The notes beneath the pieces are model-generated. The model was not told the origin of the DNA, made no database searches, and worked only from the letters and a program-made list of their open reading frames with translations. The position numbers and the translations under genes are program-made. Positions 27,324-35,755 of a stretch of 64,000 nucleotides of DNA are shown here, piece after piece. Source of the DNA: JAUYQR01 sp050632395. GTDB lineage: Bacteria > Pseudomonadota > Alphaproteobacteria > Rhodobacterales > Rhodobacteraceae. Position 1 is the stretch's first letter, and each line of letters opens with the position of its first letter. The stretch spans positions 3,906,001 through 3,970,000 of the forward strand of contig NZ_CP192600.1 in assembly GCF_050632395.1 (NCBI RefSeq), in the 5' to 3' direction.

Positions 27324-28107
27324 TCCCGCCAGCGGCGCCATCGTCATCATGCTCCGCAGCCTGAAGATGTATGGCATGGCACAGGCCGTCACCGATCTGA
27401 TCGAGCAGGGAGCACCGGCCTTTGAAGCGGCCATCCCGATCCTGTCGCAACTGCTGAAGGCCGAACTGGCTGAACGCGAGGTCCGTTCCATTGCCTATCA
27501 CATGAAGGCCGCACGCTTCCCGGCCTACAAGGACCTCTCGGGCTTCGACTTCGCCGCCAGCGAGATCAACGAGGCCACCGTCAGGACCCTGCACCGCTGT
27601 GAGTTCATGGATGGCGCACAGAACATCGTGCTGATCGGCGGTCCGGGAACCGGCAAGACCCATGTCGCAACCGCACTCGGCATCCAGGCCATCGAGCATC
27701 ATCGCCGCAAGGTCCGCTTCTTCTCGACGATCGAACTGGTCAACGCCCTCGAACAGGAAAAGGCAAAGGGCAAGGCCGGGCAGATCGCAGAAAGCCTGAC
27801 CAAGCTCGACTTGGTGATCCTCGACGAACTGGGATATCTGCCCTTCAGCGCCTCGGGTGGGGCGCTGCTCTTCCACCTGCTGAGCAAACTCTACGAACGC
27901 ACCAGCGTCGTCATCACCACAAACCTGAGCTTCAGCGAATGGGCCACGGTCTTCGGCGACGCAAAGATGACCACCGCCTTGCTCGACCGCCTCACCCACC
28001 GCTGCCACATCCTGGAGACCGGAAACGACAGCTTCCGCTTCAAGGCCAGTTCAGCCGCAGCAGCCAGGAAGAAGAAGGAGACAAACCATGCCTTGACCCC
28101 AGCATGA
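27313..28107 (+). CDS. istB: IS21 helper ATPase IstB
   Basis: 264 residues, AAA+ ATPase that helps IstA choose targets. Walker A GGPGTGKTH near residue 105-113, Walker B LVILDELGYLPF near 160, and the DnaC-like sensor region ITTNLSFSEWATVFGD. It overlaps the istA end by 11 bases, the usual IS21 arrangement. The frame is intact. Confidence 0.92.
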   Translation: MRHDPASGAIVIMLRSLKMYGMAQAVTDLIEQGAPAFEAAIPILSQLLKAELAEREVRSIAYHMKAARFPAYKDLSGFDFAASEINEATVRTLHRCEFMDGAQNIVLIGGPGTGKTHVATALGIQAIEHHRRKVRFFSTIELVNALEQEKAKGKAGQIAESLTKLDLVILDELGYLPFSASGGALLFHLLSKLYERTSVVITTNLSFSEWATVFGDAKMTTALLDRLTHRCHILETGNDSFRFKASSAAAARKKKETNHALTPA

Positions 28108-28228
28108 TACGAAATCCATAGTCAGAGGTGGCTCACTTCTCGGTGGAAAACCCGGCTCAGTTCTGGGTGGAAATCAACAGTCTAAGGATTTCGTCATTGA
28201 AATTGACCTTGCTCAACCCTTCTCGCGG

Positions 28229-29020
28229 CTAAGTTTGGTTCAGTTCTGTGAGGGCGGTGCGGTCAAACCCTTTCACTAACAACCATATGCCCAGCGACAG
28301 TTCCCACAAGAATTCCGGCACAGTCGAAATTGCTTGCACTGCGGAACCGGCCTCGATGGTGCCGAACAGAACGGCAATGCCAGCCATCAGCACTGCAGGG
28401 CCGCCAATCAGGCCCAAAATCGACATTGCGCGCGGCACCAGCCGCGTTTTCCACATCAGAGTGCCGAGGATCAGCCCGTTGCCGATACCGACGATCACGC
28501 CAGGCCCAATGCGGAAGGTCCAGTCATGGACTGCGACAAGCGTCTGTCCGGCGGCCAGCAGCATGGCCGGATCGGCCCCGCTTGCGTGCAGCCGCAGCGT
28601 GTTCAGCGCCATCAGGGCAACGATGCCAACGGCGATGAACCCATTTTCGGTCAGGCGCGCAGCCACGTATCCCAGTGAAAGCACCTCGCTATGCTTGCGC
28701 AGGACGGGGTACAGCACCAGTGCCGTGCCGACATTTGCGGCGATAAGGAACAGTTCAAGCAGCGCCCCCGTCGATACGCCCCTGTCAAAGCCGCCGCCAA
28801 GGATAAAGCCGGGGTCCCCCAGAGCGTGCGCATAGCACAGGAGAAGCGCCGGGATGGACGTGACGAAGGTGACGAGGAAAAGCCCACCCGCAAGCCGCGC
28901 CAAAATCTGAGACTTCTGCTCAGCCGCCAAAGTCAGTGTGGCTCGCGCTGCGGGCGTCATGCCGGGGGCTGCGCCAGACGGGGGATGGACTTTTGCGGCC
29001 GGGGCCGGAGGCATTGTCAT
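28229..29020 (-). CDS. DUF4386 family membrane protein
   Basis: 263 residues with about seven membrane segments after a soluble N-terminus. DUF4386 pattern ARLAGGLFLVTFVTSIPALLL, and YVAARLTENGFIAVGIVALMAL near residues 128-149. Function of the family is unknown. The ATG at 29020 is followed by a Pro/Ala-rich stretch longer than usual, so the real start may be the later Met near residue 21. It shares the strand and direction of the LysR gene upstream. Confidence 0.75.
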   Translation of the reverse strand: MTMPPAPAAKVHPPSGAAPGMTPAARATLTLAAEQKSQILARLAGGLFLVTFVTSIPALLLCYAHALGDPGFILGGGFDRGVSTGALLELFLIAANVGTALVLYPVLRKHSEVLSLGYVAARLTENGFIAVGIVALMALNTLRLHASGADPAMLLAAGQTLVAVHDWTFRIGPGVIVGIGNGLILGTLMWKTRLVPRAMSILGLIGGPAVLMAGIAVLFGTIEAGSAVQAISTVPEFLWELSLGIWLLVKGFDRTALTELNQT

Positions 29021-29127
29021 TGAAAGCCTTCCTGGAATATTTGGGTTGAACGAACCTCATCTTGGCGCAAAACGGAGTGGGGCAGAACGCACAGCGTTTG
29101 CACGGCAACCCTGCACAGGACGCGATG

Positions 29128-30048
29128 TCAGGGTAAAGCCCGTTCGTCGTCGCTCCGCCGGGTGCCGCAGATAGTCCGCACGCAACCCCGAAGCCAGCGA
29201 TGCGCTAGGTCGCCATCCATGCGCGGATGCCACAGAACCGAGATGGTGAAAGGGACTACCGCGACCGGCAAGGCAAAGCTGTGCAATCCCTTGCGCAACC
29301 CCTCTGTGTGCCGCTCGGGCACGGTGGCGACCAAATCGGTTTCGCGCGCCAGCGCCAGCGCAGTCGAGAACCCGTTGACGACCGTGGCAATCCGTCGTTC
29401 CAGACCTTCCAACTGCACAGCTTCATCAATCTGACGGCTGTGCAGCCCGCGCCGCAGCACCAGAACATGACCGGCCGAGGCAAAGCGGCTGGCGGTCATC
29501 GGACCTTGGGACAGGGAATGGCCCTCTCGAACCACCCCGACCCAGCGATCGTCAAACAGCGGCAAAGCGCGTAGTTCTGGCGCTGTATCTGCGTCGATGA
29601 CTCCCGTTTCGAGGTCGACCTCGCCGTCGCGCAACGGGGCGCTTTCCTTGTCGGTCTTCGTCAAGAACTGCAGGGTCACGCCGGGCGCCTGCGCCTCTAA
29701 CATAGTGAGCAGTTGCGGGCCGAAGGTCTCGGCAAAACCCTCGCTGGTCCGAAGCGTAAAGCGACGGTCAAGTTTGCCAAGATCAAGCTTTTCGGCCGGG
29801 CGAAGCACGGCGTTCGCGCCGTCAACGAGCGTGCCGACCTGCTCACGAAGCTCAATCGCCCGGGGCGTCGGGACAAGCCCCCTACCCGCCCGCACTAAAA
29901 GCGGATCGCCGGTCACGTCACGCAACCGCGAAAGCGCCCGGCTCATTGCCGATGGACTCAAGCGCAGCCGACGCGCGGCGCTGGCAACACTGCCTTCGGA
30001 CAACAAGACATCAAGTGTCACCAGCAGGTTCAGATCAGGCAAGGGCAC
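29128..30048 (-). CDS. LysR-family regulator, divergent from DUF2798-MFS operon
   Basis: 306 residues; HTH DLNLLVTLDVLLSEGSVASAARRLRLSPSAMSRALSRLRD, effector domain following. The NodD/PcpR-like N-terminus differs from the two paralogous LysR proteins at 33562 and 35756. The 96-bp divergent gap to the DUF2798 gene suggests control of the adjacent efflux operon. Confidence 0.87.
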   Translation of the reverse strand: MPLPDLNLLVTLDVLLSEGSVASAARRLRLSPSAMSRALSRLRDVTGDPLLVRAGRGLVPTPRAIELREQVGTLVDGANAVLRPAEKLDLGKLDRRFTLRTSEGFAETFGPQLLTMLEAQAPGVTLQFLTKTDKESAPLRDGEVDLETGVIDADTAPELRALPLFDDRWVGVVREGHSLSQGPMTASRFASAGHVLVLRRGLHSRQIDEAVQLEGLERRIATVVNGFSTALALARETDLVATVPERHTEGLRKGLHSFALPVAVVPFTISVLWHPRMDGDLAHRWLRGCVRTICGTRRSDDERALP

Positions 30049-30156
30049 CTCTCACAACACATGGCGTCAGACGCATGGATAAAGTGCAATCAATGCGTAT
30101 TCCGCAATATCAAGCTGGCGGCTATCTGACAAGAACCTCATGAAATGGAGTTTCAA

Positions 30157-30393
30157 ATGCCGTCTCGTTTTGCCCCCTATCTCTTCGGTTTCATCCTGTC
30201 AGGTCTAATGTCCGCTGTAGTCTCTGGCATCGCTACCCTTCGAAATGCCGGGTTGATCGATGGGGTCCTTGGCCTGTGGATGAATGCCTGGCTGCTGTCC
30301 TGGCTCGTTGCCTTCCCGGTCGTGCTGGCGGTCGCACCGATCACTCGGCAGTTGGTTGCGCGCGTCGTCAAGAAACCGGAGGCCAGAGCATGA
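30157..30393 (+). CDS. DUF2798 family small membrane protein
   Basis: About 78 residues, two membrane helices (YLFGFILSGLMSAVVSGIATL and WLLSWLVAFPVVLAVAPI), with the DUF2798 C-terminal RQLVARVVK. The ATG at 30157 sits six bases after GGAG; an upstream ATG at 30145 is the alternative. Overlaps the MFS gene by four bases (ATGA), so the two are coupled. Confidence 0.78.
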   Translation: MPSRFAPYLFGFILSGLMSAVVSGIATLRNAGLIDGVLGLWMNAWLLSWLVAFPVVLAVAPITRQLVARVVKKPEARA

Positions 30394-31787
30394 CAATCAC
30401 CGCCGTGCCCCAGCAGCCCGTCCGCACGTTTCGGCTGCGGCTCGCGGCCCTGTCCCTTGCGATGCTTCTTCCATCGCTGGGGACAAGCATCACCAACGTG
30501 GCCCTGCCCACCCTTGCGACGTCGTTTCATGCGCCGATTCAGGACGTGCAATGGGTGGTCATTGCCTACCTGCTGGCTGTCACGACCCTTATCGTGGGCG
30601 CTGGTCGTCTGGGCGACATGCTGGGGCGACGACGCGTTCTTCTGTTCGGAATCGGGATCTTTGCCGCGGCATCTGCCTGCGGTGCCATTGCGCCAAACCT
30701 CTGGTGGCTGGTCGCAATGCGCGGCGTGCAGGGCCTTGGGGCCGCGATCATGATGGCACTTACGATCGCATCGGTCAGTGACATGGTCCCCAAGGATCGC
30801 ACGGGAAGCGCGATGGGCCTGCTGGGCACGGTTTCAGCGGTAGGAACGGCCCTCGGGCCATCACTGGGCGGGCTGCTGATCAACGCATTTGGCTGGCCGG
30901 CGGTCTTTGCCTTCATGGCAGCGTCCGGTGCTGGCGTTTTCGTGTTCGGTGCCCAGGTCTTTCCGTCTGATGTCGCCAAAAAGCCCATGCATTTCACCTT
31001 TGATTTGCCAGGCATGATGGTGCTGGCGTTGTCACTTGGCGCCTATGCCCTTTCGACCACGCTGGGTGGTGCCACACCTGGCATGACCAACGTGGGGCTG
31101 GGACTCTTGGCCTTGATCGGCATGGCCACCTTTGTCGCGATCGAAAACCGCACGACTGTTCCACTGGTTCAACTGGCACTGTTGCGGGACCGCGCTTTGG
31201 CGGCAGGTCTCGTGTCGATGGCGCTGGTCTCGACTATCATGATGGCCACCCTTGTCGTTGGCCCGTTCTTCCTGTCCGGGGTTCTGCGGCTCAGCCCTGT
31301 GCAAACCGGGTTCGCGATGTCCGTGGGGCCGGGCGTCTCCGCGTTGGCGGGCATTCCAGCCGGTCGGCTGGTGGACCGCTTTGGCGAGTCGACCGTGACC
31401 TACTCAGGGTTGCTTGGTGTCGTCGTGGGGTCAGTCCTGATGATGCTGCTGCCCGGCGCTTTTGGCGTGAATGGATACATCGGCGGCCTTGCAATCATCA
31501 CAGCAGGCTATGCGCTGTTTCAGGCCGCGAACAATACGGCCGTCATGAACGGTGCCCCAAGTGAGCGTCGCGGCGTCACATCTGCCCTTTTGGGTTTATC
31601 CAGAAACCTTGGTCTCATCACGGGAGCTTCGGCCATGGGGGCAGTCTTCGCCTTTGGATCAAAGAGTGAAGCTCTATTCGGGCTTGGAACCGGAGGTGGG
31701 GCCGGATTGCGGCTTACCTTTGCCGTCGCTGCTGTGCTTGCAAGTGCAGCGTTTTGCGTGACCCTCTTGGGTCGCAGACTTAAGTAA
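30390..31787 (+). CDS. MFS drug-efflux transporter (DHA2-type)
   Basis: 465 residues, 12-14 membrane helices. Motif A-like GRLGDMLGRRRVLLFG near residue 70 and antiporter motif C GTVSAVGTALGPSLGGLLI near 145 mark a drug:H+ antiporter; SITNVALPTLA is the DHA2 start. With the divergent LysR gene it forms an inducible efflux module. Substrate unknown. Confidence 0.87.
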   Translation: MTITAVPQQPVRTFRLRLAALSLAMLLPSLGTSITNVALPTLATSFHAPIQDVQWVVIAYLLAVTTLIVGAGRLGDMLGRRRVLLFGIGIFAAASACGAIAPNLWWLVAMRGVQGLGAAIMMALTIASVSDMVPKDRTGSAMGLLGTVSAVGTALGPSLGGLLINAFGWPAVFAFMAASGAGVFVFGAQVFPSDVAKKPMHFTFDLPGMMVLALSLGAYALSTTLGGATPGMTNVGLGLLALIGMATFVAIENRTTVPLVQLALLRDRALAAGLVSMALVSTIMMATLVVGPFFLSGVLRLSPVQTGFAMSVGPGVSALAGIPAGRLVDRFGESTVTYSGLLGVVVGSVLMMLLPGAFGVNGYIGGLAIITAGYALFQAANNTAVMNGAPSERRGVTSALLGLSRNLGLITGASAMGAVFAFGSKSEALFGLGTGGGAGLRLTFAVAAVLASAAFCVTLLGRRLK

Positions 31788-31814
31788 TTGACCCTCAGCC
31801 GTCGTGCGCATGAC

Positions 31815-31861
31815 GGGCGCGCGGCGGTTGGCCAGCATTATTACCACCAGCCGCCGCGCCC
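31815..31861. terminator. GC-rich hairpin downstream of the MFS gene
   Basis: GGGCGCGCGGCGG pairs with CCGCCGCGCCC (two-base bulge) around a 23-base loop, 28 bases past the MFS stop in a convergent intergenic region. The remaining sequence to 31994 shows no gene. No U tract follows, so the role as terminator is tentative. Confidence 0.4.
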
Positions 31862-31993
31862 GTTCATTGCGCAGGGCAGCCTAAAGCTGCACATCCTCGT
31901 CATATCCAAGACCCATCCGGCAGGTGCCAAACCGGGCGCAGTAAATGGGCGCTGCATTAAGGGACAAAACCCGCACCATGTTTTGGGATTGGA

Positions 31994-32350
31994 TCAACCG
32001 GCATGCGGCTTGGGCACTGTCGGCAAAAGCAAGCGCCGCAACTGCAACCAAACGATCAGCCGATGGGCCGGGGCGACTGGAATCATGTAAAGACGGCCAA
32101 AAAGGTTGTGGGTGACGACCGAGGCCGTGATGTTGATCTTGCAGCCGTCCATCTCGATGCAGATCATCACATCCAGATGCCGGTCGCGGGCGGTGAGGGT
32201 CATCTTGGTGTCCTCCAGCCGTTCGATCAGAAAGAAGTCCAATTGGCCCCCGACTTGGGATAACTCAACCAAACCGCCTGAAAAACCGCCGATCCGCTTT
32301 ACTCCGAACCGGGCCGAAATCGCATCGCGCAGCGCAAACGCAACGCCAAG
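31994..32350 (-). pseudogene. DUF2867 protein, separated from upstream ORF by a stop
   Basis: 119 codons matching the C-terminal two-thirds of DUF2867: LALRDAIS-like FALRDAISARFGVKRIGGFSGG, a DFFLIE segment, TARDRHLDVMICIEM and VVTHNLFGRLYMIPVAPAHR. It has no start codon. Its frame is the same as that of the oxidoreductase upstream, and only TGA at 32351-32353 separates them. The missing N-terminus (LNSQSVLLPQPITALEAWRR) is present at the end of that oxidoreductase ORF. Confidence 0.75.
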
Positions 32351-33463
32351 TCAGGGCAAGGGCCGCGCCATGATACGCCGCCATGCCTCTAGCGCAGTGA
32401 TGGGTTGGGGCAGAAGAACCGACTGACTATTCAAGAAGGCGAGCTGATCCCTGGGGCCAACAAGATCGGTTGTGTCTTGGGCCGCGGTTGCTCCCACGCT
32501 TAGGATGACACTGCCGCGCTTGTGACCCTGATCGACATAGGCGTGGGCTTCCGCCGCGTTCTCCAGCGGGTAGGCGCTGTCAATGACCGGGCGAAAGGCG
32601 CTCACAGCGGCTAGATCGGCCAACTGACGCAAGTCTGCGATCGTCACCTTGACCACTCCGGCGATGGACTGGTGTCCACTGGATCGGCGCGGGCCGCCGA
32701 TGCCAAGGACCGTTGCCAGTGTGCCAAGCGCGATCAGCAATCTGCCGCCGGGCTTCAGCAAGTGCCCACACCGCGCGTAGGGCGCGGTGCCAGTCGTATC
32801 CAGGATGATGTCATAGGTTTGGCTCACTGAAGCAATGTCCTGTGCGGTGTAGTCGAACACCGCATCAGCGCCAATCCGGCGGACAAGGCTCAGGTTGGCC
32901 GTGCTGCAGACGCCAGTAACATTCGCGCCAAAATGCTTGGCAATCTGCACCGCGGCGGTTCCGATGCATCCCGAAGCGCCGATGATCAGGACGCTGTCGC
33001 CACTTTTGATGCCCGCCTTGGCCTTGAGAAAATACAGCGCCGTCGTCCCGCCAAAAGACAAGGCTGCGGCCTCTTCAAAGGAAAGGTTGGCGGGCTTCTG
33101 CATGATCAGCCCGTCTTGCGGCATCACCCGGTATTCGGCATGGCAGCCGTACTTGGCGCCGGTAAAGGCAAAGACGTGATCGCCCAACTTGAACCGCGTG
33201 ACGGCCTTGCCCATCGCGACGATTTCCCCGGCCAATTCCGTGCCCAAGATCGGCTGCCTCGGCCCAAACAAGCCGAAGAATGGCCTCCCCATCGTTCCAA
33301 AGCCCGCTGGCATGGCCAGACTGCGCGCCCGCCAGTCAGCGGTGCTGACGGTCGTGGCATGGATGCGGATCAGGACCTCATCGGCCTTCGGAGATGGCAT
33401 CGGCACATCGGCCAGGACGACGACGCTGGGCGGGCCATATTTCTTGTAGACGGCGGCTTTCAT
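32351..33463 (-). CDS. zinc-free MDR-family NAD(P)H oxidoreductase with DUF2867-derived tail
   Basis: 370 residues. Quinone-oxidoreductase-type medium-chain reductase: ADEVLIRIHATTVSTADWR, GTELAGEIVAMG, and the nucleotide fold GDSVLIIGASGCIGTAAVQIAK near residues 150-171. It lacks the zinc ligands of alcohol dehydrogenases. The family domain ends near GSVILSVG (residue about 325); the last 45 residues read as the start of DUF2867. Divergent from a LysR gene 98 bases away. Confidence 0.85.
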   Translation of the reverse strand: MKAAVYKKYGPPSVVVLADVPMPSPKADEVLIRIHATTVSTADWRARSLAMPAGFGTMGRPFFGLFGPRQPILGTELAGEIVAMGKAVTRFKLGDHVFAFTGAKYGCHAEYRVMPQDGLIMQKPANLSFEEAAALSFGGTTALYFLKAKAGIKSGDSVLIIGASGCIGTAAVQIAKHFGANVTGVCSTANLSLVRRIGADAVFDYTAQDIASVSQTYDIILDTTGTAPYARCGHLLKPGGRLLIALGTLATVLGIGGPRRSSGHQSIAGVVKVTIADLRQLADLAAVSAFRPVIDSAYPLENAAEAHAYVDQGHKRGSVILSVGATAAQDTTDLVGPRDQLAFLNSQSVLLPQPITALEAWRRIMARPLP

Positions 33464-33561
33464 TCAAAGACTTCCTTGTTTGGTGTTTTGCCCGTTCCTT
33501 CTAGGCATTTCACCCATGCAGATACATTGACCGTCATGGCCTATTTGATATGCGTTTATGC

Positions 33562-34446
33562 ATGGATTGGCGCGCCGTCAGATTCGACTGGAACCGGGCA
33601 AGAGCATTCCTTGTCACAGCCGAGGAAGGGTCTCTTTCGGCAGCCGCCCGAGCCCTCGGCTTGGCGCAGCCTACACTTGGCCGGCAAGTCGATGCGCTGG
33701 AAGAAGAGCTTGGGGTTTTTCTGTTCGAACGCGTCGGGCGTGGGCTGACACTGACGCCAAGTGGGCTGGAACTTCTGGACCATGTTCGCGCTATGGGCGA
33801 GGCCGCCAATCGAATGTCGTTGTCAGCGGCCGGTCAATCCCAGTCCGTCGAGGGCAAGGTGGTGATCGCGGCGAGCGATGTCTACGCCGCTTTTCTTCTA
33901 CCGCCCATTCTTGCCAAGTTGCGACAGGCCCAGCCCGGAATCGAGGTCGAGATCGTCGTTTCCTCCAAGGCCAGCGCTCTGTTGCGGCGTGAAGCGGACA
34001 TCGCCATCCGCAACTTCCGCCCGACTGAACCGGATCTGGTTGCGCGAAAGATCCGCGACGTTCCGGCCCGGCTTTATGCAACGCCCGCATATATTGACAG
34101 CCTCAACAATCCCCAACTGCCCTATGACTTGCGGCAGGCTGATTTCATCAGCATCGATGGCTCGGGCATGTTTTTGAAGGGGTTGAACGCGATGGGCTTT
34201 CATCTGACGGAGCGCAACTTCCCGATTTTGACCGAGAATTATCTCGTCATGTGGGAACTGGTGAAGCATGGCCTTGGCATCGGGATTCTGGACGGCTCGA
34301 TCGGCGATGCCGAGCCAAAGGTCACGCGAGTTCTGCCAGACCTTGCACCGCTGATGTTTCCGATCTGGCTGGTTGCGCACCGGGAACTCAACACCAGCCG
34401 GCGTATCCGGTTGGTGTTCGACTTGCTGGCAAAGGAACTGGCTTGA
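33562..34446 (+). CDS. LysR-family regulator (paralogue pair, member 1)
   Basis: About 294 residues; HTH FDWNRARAFLVTAEEGSLSAAARALGLAQPTLGRQVDALE. It is closely similar over its whole length to the LysR at 35756, including the ends HRELNTSRRIRLVFDLLA and HRELLTSRRIRLVYDLLA. The ATG at 33562 aligns with that protein's start; another ATG lies four codons upstream. It probably controls the divergent MDR gene. Confidence 0.88.
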   Translation: MDWRAVRFDWNRARAFLVTAEEGSLSAAARALGLAQPTLGRQVDALEEELGVFLFERVGRGLTLTPSGLELLDHVRAMGEAANRMSLSAAGQSQSVEGKVVIAASDVYAAFLLPPILAKLRQAQPGIEVEIVVSSKASALLRREADIAIRNFRPTEPDLVARKIRDVPARLYATPAYIDSLNNPQLPYDLRQADFISIDGSGMFLKGLNAMGFHLTERNFPILTENYLVMWELVKHGLGIGILDGSIGDAEPKVTRVLPDLAPLMFPIWLVAHRELNTSRRIRLVFDLLAKELA

Positions 34447-34542
34447 ACATAAGTCGACTGATTGGCCTGCAGCATCTTCCCACGACGGCGCTTCCTATGC
34501 CGTACCTGACGGGTCCCAATTCGATGTGCGGGCATGAAACAG

Positions 34543-34908
34543 CTATCCAACAACGCGGTGGCTGCGGCCTTTCATGCAGTCCACCACGATCGCTTCGCGC
34601 TTGTCCTTCGATTTGGACACACCCCCGACGAGGCCGATAAGAGCGCCGCCGACCAGTCCCTCAACGGCAGTTCCACTCTCGTCGTGGTCAGCAATCGCGG
34701 CACCAAGCAGACCGCCCGCCGCAGCCGAGCCCATGGTATCCTGATCAAGCTGATGTTGACCCCGCGCCAGACTTTGGCAGGCTTGAAGATCGGCTTGGAA
34801 AGATGCGCTTGGGGCACCATCAACGATCGGCTGGTAGCTGGCACCGATATCGGCGCAGGCAGACAGGATGACCATGGTGCAAAGGGCCAGAATATATAGG
34901 CTTTTCAT
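34543..34908 (-). CDS. glycine-zipper lipoprotein
   Basis: 121 residues. Lipobox ILSAC after a short signal sequence, then a glycine-zipper hairpin (GSAAAGGLLGAAIA...GGALIGLVGG, near residues 60-96) and a cysteine-containing end (VVDCMKGRSHRVVG). Glycine-zipper lipoproteins of the outer membrane support envelope integrity. The frame stays open upstream, but the ATG at 34908 gives the correct signal sequence. Confidence 0.75.
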   Translation of the reverse strand: MKSLYILALCTMVILSACADIGASYQPIVDGAPSASFQADLQACQSLARGQHQLDQDTMGSAAAGGLLGAAIADHDESGTAVEGLVGGALIGLVGGVSKSKDKREAIVVDCMKGRSHRVVG

Positions 34909-35008
34909 TTTCGTCTTTGCTTTCTTCAAGTATGAAATCATGTGACATTGGTGCGGTGCTTGACCGATCAGACCGCGAAAGGACTGAACCTCACCGATAG
35001 CGGCGGAG

Positions 35009-35671
35009 TCATGCCGCGACAGGGGCCCCGAACACGGCACCCGCCTGCCTTCGGATGAACCACTCGGCGACAGCAAGGTTCAGAACCCATGCAGCCCCCA
35101 TCAGCAGCGCCCTTGGCAGTTCCCCCGGCAGGCCGACAGCCAGGATCCATGGCAGTTGTGTAACGGCTTGGGTCCCCGCCCCCAGACCAATGGCATAGGC
35201 CCGCATCATCCAGGCGCGATGCTGGGCCACGTCGCGCCGCAGGATGGCGGCGATCCCCAGAACCATGGTCAGAACCATGGCCGCACCAAAGAACAGCCGG
35301 AAAAAATAGAGCAGCAGGCCGTCGTTCGGACCGTAAGGGTAAAACTGGTTCATCCACAGGCCAGACAGGCCCGCCACAATGTCTGCGGGGGCCAGCATTC
35401 GCCCGGCCATACGGTGCCAGTGCGGAAAGCGGCGGCGAAAGCCGGGCCAGAACTGCAAGGCACCCAACACGCAAAACAGGCTGGCCCCCACGATGTGCAA
35501 CTGAACGGGAAGCGGGTGCGCAAAGAACCGGGCGTTGGCGAGGGTAACGGTCTCGCCCGTCGCCAGCGACACCAGCCGCACCACTCCGGCCGCGACGGGG
35601 ATGACGCTCAGCGCCAAAAGCCCTGCGGCGATGGGCCAGCCCTCCCGGATCGAAACGCGTTTTAACTGCAT
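35009..35671 (-). CDS. DUF2306 family membrane protein
   Basis: 220 residues with about six membrane helices. DUF2306 hallmarks: HIVGASLFCVLGALQF near residue 60, His-rich WHRMAGRML near 85-93, and AQHRAWMMRAYAIGLGAGTQA near 150. The conserved histidines suggest haem or metal binding by analogy with cytochrome b561-like families, unproven. Divergent from the LysR gene at 35756. Confidence 0.8.
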   Translation of the reverse strand: MQLKRVSIREGWPIAAGLLALSVIPVAAGVVRLVSLATGETVTLANARFFAHPLPVQLHIVGASLFCVLGALQFWPGFRRRFPHWHRMAGRMLAPADIVAGLSGLWMNQFYPYGPNDGLLLYFFRLFFGAAMVLTMVLGIAAILRRDVAQHRAWMMRAYAIGLGAGTQAVTQLPWILAVGLPGELPRALLMGAAWVLNLAVAEWFIRRQAGAVFGAPVAA

Positions 35672-35755
35672 AATCAGTCTCCTTTAAAAGCGGTCTACTT
35701 ATGCGCGGGATCGAAAGAAATTGCGGAAATCCGGCTTTGCGTTATACAAAAACGC

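Larger units (their letters stand above)
25679..28179 (+). mobile_element. IS21-family element, decayed
   Basis: About 2.5 kb bounded by inverted repeats: TGTTGATTTCCACCCAGAAC at the left and its complement at the right, continuing through ACTGAGCCGGG. Related inner copies (TTTCCACTGAGAATTGAGCC on the left, GGCTCACTTCTCGGTGGAAA on the right) are the multiple terminal repeats typical of IS21. The repeats extend four bases further outward on both sides (AGAC/GTCT), and I see no target duplication. It carries istA (with a stop) and istB. Confidence 0.85.
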
